Source: Bacteroidetes bacterium 43-16
GTDB lineage: Bacteria; Bacteroidota; Bacteroidia; Chitinophagales; Chitinophagaceae
Length of the DNA: 64,000 bases
Direction of reading: 5' to 3'
NCBI GenBank assembly: GCA_001897525.1
Contig: MKTB01000017.1
Location: 326,750 to 390,749, forward strand
Part shown: piece by piece, positions 54,181 to 62,262 of the stretch
Position numbering within the stretch: the first letter of the stretch is position 1
Layout: each line of letters starts with the position of its first letter
Notes under the pieces: generated by a model
What the model was told of the DNA's origin: nothing
Databases searched by the model: none
What the model saw: the letters and a program-made list of their open reading frames with translations, nothing else
Program-made: the position numbers and the translations under genes

Positions 54181-55842
54181 ATGTCTGATAAAACACCTAA
54201 AAACCGTTCCAAAAATATCTGGACACCCTTATTGCTGGCCCTTGTAATGATCATCGGCCTGGTGGGAGGTTTTTATCTGAATAAACTGACGGGAAATAAA
54301 AGGGACTTTGCTACGATCCTCGACAGGAATGACCGCCTGGAAGAGATGATCGATATCATTTCTGAAAAATATGTGGACTCTATCAGTTCAGATTCCCTGT
54401 ATAATGATGCTATTAACGGCATTCTAAGCCACCTCGACCCCCATACCTCATACATTCCCGCAAAAGACCTGGATGCGGTAAACGCAGCTCTGGGCGGCAA
54501 TTTCACCGGCCTGGGTATGGAATACCAGTTTGTGAATGATACGCCTATGGTTTCCCTGATCAGCCCTAACAGTCCTTCTTTCTTCGGAGGTATTGAAACG
54601 GGTGATATGATCTTAAAAGTGAATGACACTACGGTTGCGGGTGTACAGATGTCTAAAAGAGAATTAGTGACCCGGGTTCGGAAATGGGGCGGCAACCAGG
54701 TCATGCTGAGTATCTACAGGCCTATAGAGCAGAAAAGTTTAACGATAAAACTTACCCGTGCAGATGTGGAGATCTCCAGTATCGATGCGGCCTTTATGCT
54801 GGATAAGGAAACGGGTTATATCCGTGTGAAGCGTTTTGCGGCTAATACTTACGACGAATTTATCAAGCAACTGAAAGAATTAAAAGAGTCGGGCATGAAG
54901 CGCCTGATCTTAGACCTTCGTGGCAATGGAGGCGGATTCCTGGAAGCGGCTACGGAAATAGCTGATGAGTTTATCTCGGGTAATAAATTGCTGGTCTATA
55001 CTTACGGTTCAAAAATAGGCCGTGAAAATTATAATGCTTACCGTACGGGTATCTTTGAGAACGGCAGGCTGATCATCCTTGTGGATGAAGGCAGTGCCTC
55101 GGCGAGCGAGATCCTGGCCGGTGCCGTGCAGGACTGGGACAGGGGCGTGATCATAGGCAGGGATACTTATGGAAAAGGCCTGGTACAGGAGCAGTTTGAG
55201 ATGGGGGATGGCGCAGCGATGCGGATCACCATTGCCCGGTATTACACTCCTGTGGGCAGGTCTATACAGAAATCATATAATGAAGGACGTGAAAAATATT
55301 TCTGGGACAAGGCACAGCAATTGAGTGATACGAATGCGGTGGACAAAACGACCAAATTCTTTACCAGTGAGAACAACCGCCCGGTATATGGCGGTGGTGG
55401 CATCAGGCCCGATGTGATCGTGTCCAAGTTTGAAGAAGCTTACTCTTCTGTCCTCAGCCAGATCATTACTGATCCTAAACTGGACGATTTTATTTATAGT
55501 TATTTTGCCCATAATCCTAAAATATTTAAAAGCTTCGGCTCTTTCCAGGACTTTGATGCCACCCTGGACTTCAAAGGAGATTTCGGCAAACAACTGGATG
55601 CGGTGTGTAACAGCATCAGCCCGATGTATCGTTCTATCGTGAAAACAAGGCCTGCGGAATTAAGGTTGTTGCAAAACTATGTGAAAGCGACCCTGGCCAG
55701 GATCATGTTCAACAATGATGGCTTTTATAATGTAATGAACCGCTCTGATAAGGTATTGAAGCGGGCCTATGAGGTGATCAGCACAGATGAATACTCAAAA
55801 ATTATAGGCGGGAACAGCATCAAGCCAGCGGAAGGATTGTGA
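54181..55842 (+). CDS. S41-family carboxy-terminal processing protease
   Basis: A 553-residue protease anchored by one N-terminal helix (PLLLALVMIIGLVGGFYL, ~17-36). The PDZ domain spans ~95-190 (FTGLGMEYQFVNDTP, LISPNSPSFFGGIETGDMIL), then the S41 core: YIRVKRFAANTYDEF, LDLRGNGGGFLEAATEIADE, DEGSASASEILAGAVQD (nucleophile Ser) and GRDTYGKGLVQ (catalytic Lys). The C-terminal ~150 residues are family typical for Bacteroidota. It removes or degrades proteins in the periplasm; targets are unknown. Its 3' end overlaps the convergent HsdR_N-like gene by 48 bases. Confidence 0.93.
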   Translation: MSDKTPKNRSKNIWTPLLLALVMIIGLVGGFYLNKLTGNKRDFATILDRNDRLEEMIDIISEKYVDSISSDSLYNDAINGILSHLDPHTSYIPAKDLDAVNAALGGNFTGLGMEYQFVNDTPMVSLISPNSPSFFGGIETGDMILKVNDTTVAGVQMSKRELVTRVRKWGGNQVMLSIYRPIEQKSLTIKLTRADVEISSIDAAFMLDKETGYIRVKRFAANTYDEFIKQLKELKESGMKRLILDLRGNGGGFLEAATEIADEFISGNKLLVYTYGSKIGRENYNAYRTGIFENGRLIILVDEGSASASEILAGAVQDWDRGVIIGRDTYGKGLVQEQFEMGDGAAMRITIARYYTPVGRSIQKSYNEGREKYFWDKAQQLSDTNAVDKTTKFFTSENNRPVYGGGGIRPDVIVSKFEEAYSSVLSQIITDPKLDDFIYSYFAHNPKIFKSFGSFQDFDATLDFKGDFGKQLDAVCNSISPMYRSIVKTRPAELRLLQNYVKATLARIMFNNDGFYNVMNRSDKVLKRAYEVISTDEYSKIIGGNSIKPAEGL

Positions 55843-56238
55843 GTCAATAGCCGCGAGGTAATTGCTTTGCCCGTTGCTGATCAATACATAGGGGCATTGC
55901 AACTGGCGGTAATAATTCAGCGTTTGCATCAGGGTAGCCTCGTTGAGCACAATATGGGGCGCTTTACATTCAATCAGCATCCAGGGATTTCTTTCCCGGT
56001 CGTACACTACGGCATCATATCTCCGCTTCAGTTGATTAATCTTTAATTCCTTTTCCACGGCAATGAGACCGGCAGGGTAGTCAAAGACCCGGACCAGGGC
56101 AGCCAGCAGGTTTTGGCGCACCCACTCTTCGGGACTCAGGCGGATATATTTTTTACGCAACCCGTCAAAAATATAACGAAGACCATCGGTATCCCGGTAT
56201 TTAAAGTCTGGCTCTGGAAATGGAATGATTAAACTCAT
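55795..56238 (-). CDS. small HsdR N-terminal-domain-like nuclease family protein
   Basis: A 147-residue protein that keeps only the endonuclease-type domain of type I restriction subunits. KELKINQLKRRYDAVVYDRE, then MLIECKAP and LMQTLNYYRQL give the PD-(D/E)xK pattern: Asp in RYDAVVYD, then ECK. There is no helicase part, and no hsdM or hsdS gene nearby, so it is not a restriction system. Similar stand-alone proteins are widespread in Bacteroidota with unknown roles. The gene ends inside the 3' end of the S41 protease gene (48-base antisense overlap). Confidence 0.8.
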   Translation of the reverse strand: MSLIIPFPEPDFKYRDTDGLRYIFDGLRKKYIRLSPEEWVRQNLLAALVRVFDYPAGLIAVEKELKINQLKRRYDAVVYDRERNPWMLIECKAPHIVLNEATLMQTLNYYRQLQCPYVLISNGQSNYLAAIDSQSFRWLDAVPAYNF

Positions 56239-56409
56239 GCTGCCTGCAAATATGCATTTTTTTGCTGAGATCCGGTGCTGCTTTCCCGGAGGAATTCCTG
56301 CTTTTATTAATTCTAAATAAATATTTTTTCAATCAACTTATTCCTTACAAAAAATGTTTTATTTTGTTATTCTTGAAGCAGATCAGGAGCGCATATAAAA
56401 CGGAATAGC

Positions 56410-57180
56410 ATGAAAACGAAACAAGAAATAGTAAAAGATTGGTTACCCAGGTATACGGGGCAGTCTTTGGAGGATTTTGGAGAGTATATCTTATTGTGTA
56501 ATTTCCAGAATTATGTAGATATGTTTGCGCAGATGCATGGTGTTTCTGTAATCGGTTACAGCAAGCCTATGACCTGTGCTACTGCTGCAGGCATCACGAT
56601 TATCAACTTCGGTATGGGCAGCCCTACCGCAGCCACTATTATGGACCTGCTTACGGCTATAGAACCCAAAGCGGTTTTGTTCCTGGGTAAATGTGGCGGC
56701 ATAAAGGATAAGACGAAAGTGGGTGACCTCATCTTACCGATCGCTGCGATCAGGGGAGAGGGTACGAGCAATGACTATTTCCCACCGGAAGTGCCTGCAC
56801 TACCGGCCTTTGCTTTGCAAAAGGCGATCTCCACCACCATCCGCGATCATGATAAAGATTACTGGACGGGTACCTGCTACACCACCAACAGGAGGGTATG
56901 GGAACATGATGACAAATTCAAAGATTACTTAAGGGCGATACGCGTGATGGCGGTAGATATGGAAACGGCTACGATCTTCTCTGTAGGTTTTGCCAACTCT
57001 ATACCTACAGGGGCCCTGCTCCTGGTATCGGACCAGCCGATGACACCGGACGGGGTCAAGACCTCTAAAAGTGATACTTCTGTGACCCGTGAATATGTAT
57101 CGGAACATTTAAGGATCGGTATTGAATCGCTGAAGCAACTGATCAATAACGGCCATACGGTCAAGCACCTTTTATTCTAA
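56410..57180 (+). CDS. amn: AMP nucleosidase
   Basis: A 256-residue enzyme that hydrolyses AMP to adenine and ribose 5-phosphate. It is the short Bacteroidota type lacking the extra N-terminal domain of E. coli Amn (484 residues). Phosphorylase-fold marks: ATAAGITIINFGMGSPTAAT, VLFLGKCGGIKDKTKVGDLI, RGEGTSNDYFPPEVPALP, AVDMETATIFSVGFANSIP (the catalytic-site ME-T segment) and LLVSDQPMTPDG. AMP breakdown here would affect adenylate balance. Its last 9 bases overlap the convergent M1 peptidase gene. Confidence 0.93.
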   Translation: MKTKQEIVKDWLPRYTGQSLEDFGEYILLCNFQNYVDMFAQMHGVSVIGYSKPMTCATAAGITIINFGMGSPTAATIMDLLTAIEPKAVLFLGKCGGIKDKTKVGDLILPIAAIRGEGTSNDYFPPEVPALPAFALQKAISTTIRDHDKDYWTGTCYTTNRRVWEHDDKFKDYLRAIRVMAVDMETATIFSVGFANSIPTGALLLVSDQPMTPDGVKTSKSDTSVTREYVSEHLRIGIESLKQLINNGHTVKHLLF

Positions 57181-58779
57181 GGTCAGGGCGCAATAAAACT
57201 CTTTCTGAACAGCGAATGAGGCTACCTCTGCCTGTAGATGGCTTTGCTCTTTTGTGGTAGGGTAAAGCCATTTTTCTTCTCCGTTGATCACAGCCAAGAC
57301 GGGCATATTAAAGCCGGGCACGCATTTTTCCCATTTATAGCTAAAGCCTTTCTTGGACCTTTTCACCCTGAGGGTAGGCAGTTCTTTATGTCTCAGGTAT
57401 TGCTCAAATACTTTTTGCAGGTCTAATGCGGTTTCTTTGGCAATAAAGGATTCCATCTCGGGGCCTGTAATTACTTTCCGGGCAAAGTCATTATTCATTT
57501 TACGGATCATGCCTTTGAAGGCTTCGTCATCTTTCATCAGCTTGCGGACCATATGCACCAGGTTGGCTGCTTTGGGATAGCAATCGGTATTGGTATTCTG
57601 GCATTGTCCTAATGCGCCTTGCATCGGTGCTTTATTCTTGATCAGGCTCCGGGTACCGATCAGGTAGTCGATGGCTTTCTCTTTCCCGAACACGGACTCG
57701 ATGTACATGATCTCGGTATAGCTGGTAAAGCCTTCATTGATCCAGAAGTAAGCAGGGTCCAGGATGGAGATGCCGTTGCCGAACCACTCATGCCCGGTCT
57801 CGTGCACGAGGATGAAATCAAAAAGCATACCTACACCGGTTTTGCTCCTGTCTTTGCCCAGGTAGCCCATCTGGTAATTATTGCCATAAGCTATTGCGCT
57901 CTGGTGCTCCATGCCCAGGTAGGGAGCTTCTACAATCTTGAAGCCGTCATTATGGAAAGGGTAGGCACCCATCCAGTCTTCAAATACGGTGAGCATGGGA
58001 GGTACAGCTTTCAGATGCTCTTTGGCGACCTGGTAATTTTCATTCATCACGAAGTAGTCCAGGTCCATTTTACCATTGATGCCATTAAATACATCCTGTA
58101 TCCTCAGGTAGTTACCGATGTAAAAAGTGATGTTGTAGATATTGATGGGGGAAATGACTTTCCAGTGCCATGTATTCTGGTTGCCTGCAGCATTGGTCAC
58201 ACTGGCAAACCTGCCATTGCCTATAGCCGTGAGGCCGGATGGCACGGTATAGTGCAGGTCTACGCCCATTTCGGGTTCATCGGCATTGATATCTTTACAG
58301 GGAAACCAGACACTGGCCCCGGCTCCCTGGCAGGCTGCAGCCCACCATACTTTGCCACGTTTATCTTTGGTTCTTACCATACCGCCATCCCAGGGCGCAT
58401 TGGCTGCTGCTTTGGGCACACCGGAATAATGAACGGCCAGGACAAAGGTTTCTCCTTCCACCAGGTCGGGTACTTGTACAAAGTATTTGTCTTTTTCCTT
58501 TTTAAGTTCCAGCTCTAAATTACCATAGACCACTTTATTGATCACTAAAGGTTCCTGCAGATCGATCTGGAAAGGCACTGCCGGGTCCTTGACCAGGTCC
58601 GCCTTAATCTTCACGATCCCGCTCAGGGTATTGTTCAGGGTATCAAAACTTATGTCCAGGTCGTAATGCAGGACGTTGAAATTTTCCCGGATTGGGGTAT
58701 TGACACAATCTCTTGTCTGGGCAGTTGCAGCAGGTATTGCTGCTATAAAGAGGAGTAAAGTATAAATAATGCTTTTCAT
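57172..58779 (-). CDS. secreted M1-family metallopeptidase
   Basis: A 535-residue protein with a signal peptide (MKSIIYTLLLFIAAIPAATA). An N-terminal beta domain (~25-210) like leukotriene A4 hydrolase-type M1 proteins is followed by the catalytic domain: GMEHQSAIAYGN (GAMEN variant, here LGMEHQ), the zinc site VHETGHEWFG and, 18 residues later, NEGFTSYTE. There is no long C-terminal HEAT domain, so it is a short form (APN is ~870). It probably cleaves N-terminal residues from peptides in the periplasm or outside. A long open frame on the opposite strand (57619-58518) is a shadow. Confidence 0.9.
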   Translation of the reverse strand: MKSIIYTLLLFIAAIPAATAQTRDCVNTPIRENFNVLHYDLDISFDTLNNTLSGIVKIKADLVKDPAVPFQIDLQEPLVINKVVYGNLELELKKEKDKYFVQVPDLVEGETFVLAVHYSGVPKAAANAPWDGGMVRTKDKRGKVWWAAACQGAGASVWFPCKDINADEPEMGVDLHYTVPSGLTAIGNGRFASVTNAAGNQNTWHWKVISPINIYNITFYIGNYLRIQDVFNGINGKMDLDYFVMNENYQVAKEHLKAVPPMLTVFEDWMGAYPFHNDGFKIVEAPYLGMEHQSAIAYGNNYQMGYLGKDRSKTGVGMLFDFILVHETGHEWFGNGISILDPAYFWINEGFTSYTEIMYIESVFGKEKAIDYLIGTRSLIKNKAPMQGALGQCQNTNTDCYPKAANLVHMVRKLMKDDEAFKGMIRKMNNDFARKVITGPEMESFIAKETALDLQKVFEQYLRHKELPTLRVKRSKKGFSYKWEKCVPGFNMPVLAVINGEEKWLYPTTKEQSHLQAEVASFAVQKEFYCALTLE

Positions 58780-58799
58780 GTACGGATTTGAAGAAGCAC

Positions 58800-58807
58800 C
58801 GAAGTTA
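58800..58807 (-). promoter_or_regulatory. candidate -7 element of the M1 peptidase gene
   Basis: TAACTTCG on the minus strand, 20 bases before the ATG; the TTC variant of the consensus. Confidence 0.3.
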
Positions 58808-58821
58808 AGGAATTATAGGAT

Positions 58822-58863
58822 AAATAATAAAGCCGGCAGTATGCACTGCCGGCTTTATTATTT
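58822..58863 (-). terminator. terminator of the nrnA-FKBP unit
   Basis: Perfect 19-bp stem (AAATAATAAAGCCGGCAGT and its complement) with an ATGC loop, between the FKBP stop and the M1 peptidase promoter. It ends leftward transcripts of the FKBP gene. Confidence 0.85.
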
Positions 58864-58906
58864 ATAGTTGATCAGGAACGCTGATATATTTTGAGGCACT
58901 GTAGTT

Positions 58907-59827
58907 TTATTTAACGCTCAACAATTCCATTTCAAATTGCAGGATGCCGTTTGCAGGAATATGAGGAGGTCTTGCCTGTGGACCATAAGCCAATGGAGAA
59001 GGTAATATAGCGATTACTTTATCACCTGTCTTCATTTTAGGCAGCATTTTATCCCAACCTTTGATCATCTGGCCTTTACCTACTGTAAACTCAATTGGTT
59101 GTACGTGGTTGAATTTAGGATCTACATTGGAATCAAAAACGGTACCATCCAGTAAAGAACCGGTATAGTTAACGGATACTGATTTATCATCAGCACCCAT
59201 AGCACCGGTGCCAACCTTAGTTACGATATAGTATAAACCGGAAGCATCTTTGTAAGCTACTTTAGGATTGGCTTTTACCACACCACTTTTAGGCAGGGCT
59301 TTCACGGCAATACCTTTTGATTTAAGATGGCTTAAGATAAGGGCTTCATCGGTAGCCATTTGCTTGGCAGACTTTTCTGTAGCTTCTTTTTCCATCTGTT
59401 CTTTGCTCTTCAGGTCTACCATTTCTACATGCCATACTGCATATGCTCCTGGCTTGATCCATTCCGGCATAGGCTGGTTGGTCTTTTCAAACAGTTCTTT
59501 AGCGCCTAAACGGAATTCGGTATGCTCACCTTTTTTCATTTTGAGGATGCCTTCAAACACATCGCCTTCAAAGCCGGGTTTGTTGATCGGCTGTTCGATC
59601 GGCATATTGTTATTCATCTTGCGTGAATCGATCAGGGTACTGTCACTCACGGCAAAGCTGATGTGCAGGCTGGCGATGTCGCCGGGCTTAGCTTCATAAT
59701 TGCCGGTTCCTTTAGTGACTACCTTGTATTCAAGTCCGCTTGGATATTTTTGATACTGCTGTGCATTAAGTGTTGCTGCACTGGCCAGCGTTAGCGCTGC
59801 ACCGAAAATTAAATTACTGAACTTCAT
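58907..59827 (-). CDS. secreted FKBP-type peptidyl-prolyl isomerase with two FKBP domains
   Basis: A 306-residue protein with a signal peptide (MKFSNLIFGAALTLASAATL, then NAQ). First FKBP-like domain ~25-140 (GDIASLHISFAVSDSTLIDS, FEGILKMKKGEHTEFRLGAK; divergent), a helical linker rich in Lys/Glu (~140-185), then a standard FKBP domain ~195-306 (VSVNYTGSLLDGTVFDSN, GQMIKGWDKMLPKMKTGDK, SPLAYGPQARPPHIPANGIL, FEMELLSVK). The second domain keeps the active-site residues Tyr/Asp/Trp; the first has probably lost activity. It assists folding of periplasmic proteins. It follows nrnA after 21 bases. Confidence 0.92.
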   Translation of the reverse strand: MKFSNLIFGAALTLASAATLNAQQYQKYPSGLEYKVVTKGTGNYEAKPGDIASLHISFAVSDSTLIDSRKMNNNMPIEQPINKPGFEGDVFEGILKMKKGEHTEFRLGAKELFEKTNQPMPEWIKPGAYAVWHVEMVDLKSKEQMEKEATEKSAKQMATDEALILSHLKSKGIAVKALPKSGVVKANPKVAYKDASGLYYIVTKVGTGAMGADDKSVSVNYTGSLLDGTVFDSNVDPKFNHVQPIEFTVGKGQMIKGWDKMLPKMKTGDKVIAILPSPLAYGPQARPPHIPANGILQFEMELLSVK

Positions 59828-59848
59828 GTTGTAAATCTATTGTATTAA

Positions 59849-60847
59849 TTAGGGTATAATGTTAGTAATAAGTGTTTTTAATTTGGTTAAAGTGGCTTCC
59901 ATACTTTCTTCGGAAGAGCCTCCTGCTGCATTAAAATGCCCGCCGCCATTAAAATGTTGCCGGGAGAAGGTGCTCACATCTATCTGACCTTTACTTCTGA
60001 AGGATAGTTTAATGATACCGTTCTTCTGGGTAAGTAAAACTGATACTTTAACACTTTGGATGCCCAGTGGCATATTCACCAGTCCTTCGGTATCTCCGGC
60101 CAGCAGGTTAAAAGGCTTGATCTCTTCTTCTGTAAGTGCGATGATCGATAGTTTGCCCTGATGCACTACTTCCATCTTCTGGTACATGGCATAGCCGATA
60201 AAGCGCATCCTGTTTTCTGTCCAGGAATCGTATACGTCTTCATGAATCCGGCTGTGTTGCAGTCCCCTGGATTTAAAGAAAGCAATCATTTCATGTACAT
60301 TGGCATTCGTAGCCGGGAAGCGGAAGGATCCGGTATCGGTCATGGTGCCGGTGTAGAGGCAACGGGCGATATCATCATTGATCAGTTCTTTATCTCCGGT
60401 CTGGATGATAAAGTCATAGATCATCTCACAGGTACTGCTTTTATCCGGGTCGCTGGTGCCGGCATAGAACACTTCCGGCTCCGGTTGCAGGTGATGATCG
60501 ATCAATATGCGTGGCTGCACGGCATTCCTGATGGGTGTTTCCAGTTGTTTTACCCTGCTGAGGTGGTTGAAATCGAGGCAGAAGATCAGTTCGGCTTCTT
60601 TCAAAACGCCCAGACAGGTTTTAGATTCTGATTCAAAATTCAAAACAGTCTCTATACCCGGCATCCAGTGCAGGAAATCGGGCAGTTCATTAGGGATCAC
60701 AACAGTAGGCTCGTGTCCCTTTAGTTTTAGGTAATGGTAAAGCCCCAGGCTGGAGCCTATGGCATCTGCATCAGGTTTCTGATGGGTGGTAATAAATATT
60801 TTTTTGGGGCTTTCTAAGGCCTGAAATATATGATCTATGCTCAGCAT
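59849..60847 (-). CDS. nrnA: bifunctional oligoribonuclease / PAP phosphatase NrnA (DHH family)
   Basis: A 332-residue DHH-DHHA1 phosphoesterase that degrades short RNA or pAp. Motifs: THQKPDADAIGSSLGLYHYL (motif I with Asp-Ala-Asp), FCLDFNHLSR (motif II), LIDHHLQP (DHH motif III), YTGTMTDTGSFRF (motif IV), and in the C-terminal DHHA1 part RSKGQIDVSTF and HFNGGGHFNAAGG. All metal-binding Asp/His residues are present. It heads a two-gene unit with the FKBP gene. Confidence 0.93.
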   Translation of the reverse strand: MLSIDHIFQALESPKKIFITTHQKPDADAIGSSLGLYHYLKLKGHEPTVVIPNELPDFLHWMPGIETVLNFESESKTCLGVLKEAELIFCLDFNHLSRVKQLETPIRNAVQPRILIDHHLQPEPEVFYAGTSDPDKSSTCEMIYDFIIQTGDKELINDDIARCLYTGTMTDTGSFRFPATNANVHEMIAFFKSRGLQHSRIHEDVYDSWTENRMRFIGYAMYQKMEVVHQGKLSIIALTEEEIKPFNLLAGDTEGLVNMPLGIQSVKVSVLLTQKNGIIKLSFRSKGQIDVSTFSRQHFNGGGHFNAAGGSSEESMEATLTKLKTLITNIIP

Positions 60848-60909
60848 TGTATTCTTTTATGGACCAGGTGCTTCCTTGATACCTGGCATTTTTTATTAGG
60901 GGAAGCTTG

Positions 60910-60917
60910 CGAATATA
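60910..60917 (-). promoter_or_regulatory. candidate -7 element of nrnA
   Basis: TATATTCGC on the minus strand, 62 bases before the nrnA ATG, just past the EVE-domain gene stop. Confidence 0.35.
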
Positions 60918-61322
60918 CTATTTTCCCAGGTTTACGATAAGATCAAATTCTTCTTTTGAGACATCGCAGACGGATAAGCGGCCCTGCCTGATCAAAGAAA
61001 GGTTTTGCAAACCGGGTTGTTCTTTCATTTCTTTTAAGGTAACAGGGGTCTTAAAAGGTTTGCCTGCTTTCAGGTCCACGGCTACCCATCTTTCATCATC
61101 AATGGTCGGATCGGGGTAGGCTTCTTTCAAAACGCTGGCCAGACCTACTATGGCCATGCCTTCATTACTGTGGTAGAACAATACTTTGTCGCCTTTTTTC
61201 ATGGCTTTCAGGTTATTGCGGGCCTGGTAATTGCGCACGCCATCCCAGAAAGTACTGCCATCTTTCACAAATTGATCCCAACTGTATTTAAAAGGTTCTG
61301 ATTTTACTAACCAATAATTCAT
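60918..61322 (-). CDS. EVE-domain (PUA-like) protein
   Basis: A 134-residue protein from the ATG at 61322, which gives the standard N-terminus MNYWLVKSEPFKYSWDQF; an upstream in-frame ATG at 61334 adds only four residues and the longest frame reaches into dapF. EVE marks: FWDGVRNYQARNNLKAMKKG, VLFYHSNEGMAIVGLASV, YPDPTIDDERWVAVDL, LSLIRQGRLSVCDVSKEEF. The fold binds modified bases or RNA. It follows dapF after 70 bases, on the same strand. Whether it acts on DNA or RNA cannot be read from the sequence. Confidence 0.9.
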   Translation of the reverse strand: MNYWLVKSEPFKYSWDQFVKDGSTFWDGVRNYQARNNLKAMKKGDKVLFYHSNEGMAIVGLASVLKEAYPDPTIDDERWVAVDLKAGKPFKTPVTLKEMKEQPGLQNLSLIRQGRLSVCDVSKEEFDLIVNLGK

Positions 61323-61392
61323 GGTAGCGGTCATGGATTTAAAAGAATAAAGTAAAGTATAATATTTTAAGTTTTTTAGTAAAACTTCTGCA

Positions 61393-62169
61393 TTAAATGT
61401 CAATGGTGCCAGAAAAGACCAATTGTGCCGGTCCTTTGAGCCAAATGTTATTTATATGCTGATCATCTGTTTTATCGAAACTCACTTCGAGCATACCACC
61501 GAGTGTAGCTACGGGTACGGTAATATGCCCGGTCTTATCCGTAGCTGAGGCTATGGCGGCTGCCGTTACGCCTGTGCCACAGGCCAGGGTTTCATCTTCT
61601 ACACCTCTTTCATAGGTACGTACTTTGAGCCCACTGTCTGTAAACATAGCAAAGTTGACATTGATGCCTTTAGGCTGAAATTGATCTCTGTTCCGGATCG
61701 TCTTACCTTCGCTATAGACATCAACGGTAGCTACATCTTGTACAAACTTTACGAAGTGTGGAGATCCTGTATTTAAAATAGTGGCTTCTTCACTCTGCTC
61801 AACCTGGTCAACATCCTGCATCTGCAGTGAAACCAAATCCGGGGATAAAATATTCGCTTTATGAGGACCATCTATGGCGATAAACAGTTGTTCTTTTCCG
61901 GAAACACCGGTATGATGGGTAAAGGCGGCAATACAACGGCCTCCGTTCCCACACATAGTGCTTTCATGACCATCTGCATTGAAGTAAACCATCCTGTAAT
62001 CGTAGCCTTCTGCCTGCTCTACGAGCATAAGGCCATCAGCACCGATGCCAAATCTCCGGTCGCATAGGAAATTCACCTGTTCCGTGGTCAGTTGTATGGA
62101 TTGACTGCGGTTATCTATGATCACAAAATCATTTCCAGCACCCTGGTATTTAAAGAAATTGATTTTCAT
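61393..62169 (-). CDS. dapF: diaminopimelate epimerase
   Basis: A 258-residue cofactor-free epimerase converting LL- to meso-diaminopimelate for lysine and peptidoglycan. The two catalytic cysteines are Cys73 in STMCGNGGRC and Cys197 in LACGTGVTAAA. KYQGAGNDFVIIDNR, RRFGIGADGLMLV and YERGVEDETLACGTG are family signatures. Length (274 in E. coli) is normal. Its -7 element lies only five bases before the ATG. Confidence 0.96.
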   Translation of the reverse strand: MKINFFKYQGAGNDFVIIDNRSQSIQLTTEQVNFLCDRRFGIGADGLMLVEQAEGYDYRMVYFNADGHESTMCGNGGRCIAAFTHHTGVSGKEQLFIAIDGPHKANILSPDLVSLQMQDVDQVEQSEEATILNTGSPHFVKFVQDVATVDVYSEGKTIRNRDQFQPKGINVNFAMFTDSGLKVRTYERGVEDETLACGTGVTAAAIASATDKTGHITVPVATLGGMLEVSFDKTDDQHINNIWLKGPAQLVFSGTIDI

Positions 62170-62174
62170 TCCTG

Positions 62175-62182
62175 CAAATGTA
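62175..62182 (-). promoter_or_regulatory. candidate -7 element of dapF
   Basis: TACATTTGC on the minus strand, five bases before the dapF ATG. If used, the mRNA is leaderless or nearly so. No TTG at -33. Confidence 0.35.
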
Positions 62183-62205
62183 GGATTTTTAATTAGGCTT
62201 AATTG

Positions 62206-62236
62206 TTGTGTTTCTCAAAAAAATAATCTAGGTTTG
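62206..62236 (+). promoter_or_regulatory. promoter of the amino-acid permease gene
   Basis: TTG at 62206-62208 and TAGGTTTG at 62229-62236, spaced by 20 bases; the ATG is 26 bases further. Confidence 0.5.
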
Positions 62237-62262
62237 ATGCTTAAAAATAAACATATACAATT

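Noticed and set aside
57619..58518. 299-codon open frame on the plus strand
   Set aside because: It lies wholly antisense to the M1 peptidase gene, whose zinc-site motifs are intact; the translation shows no domain.
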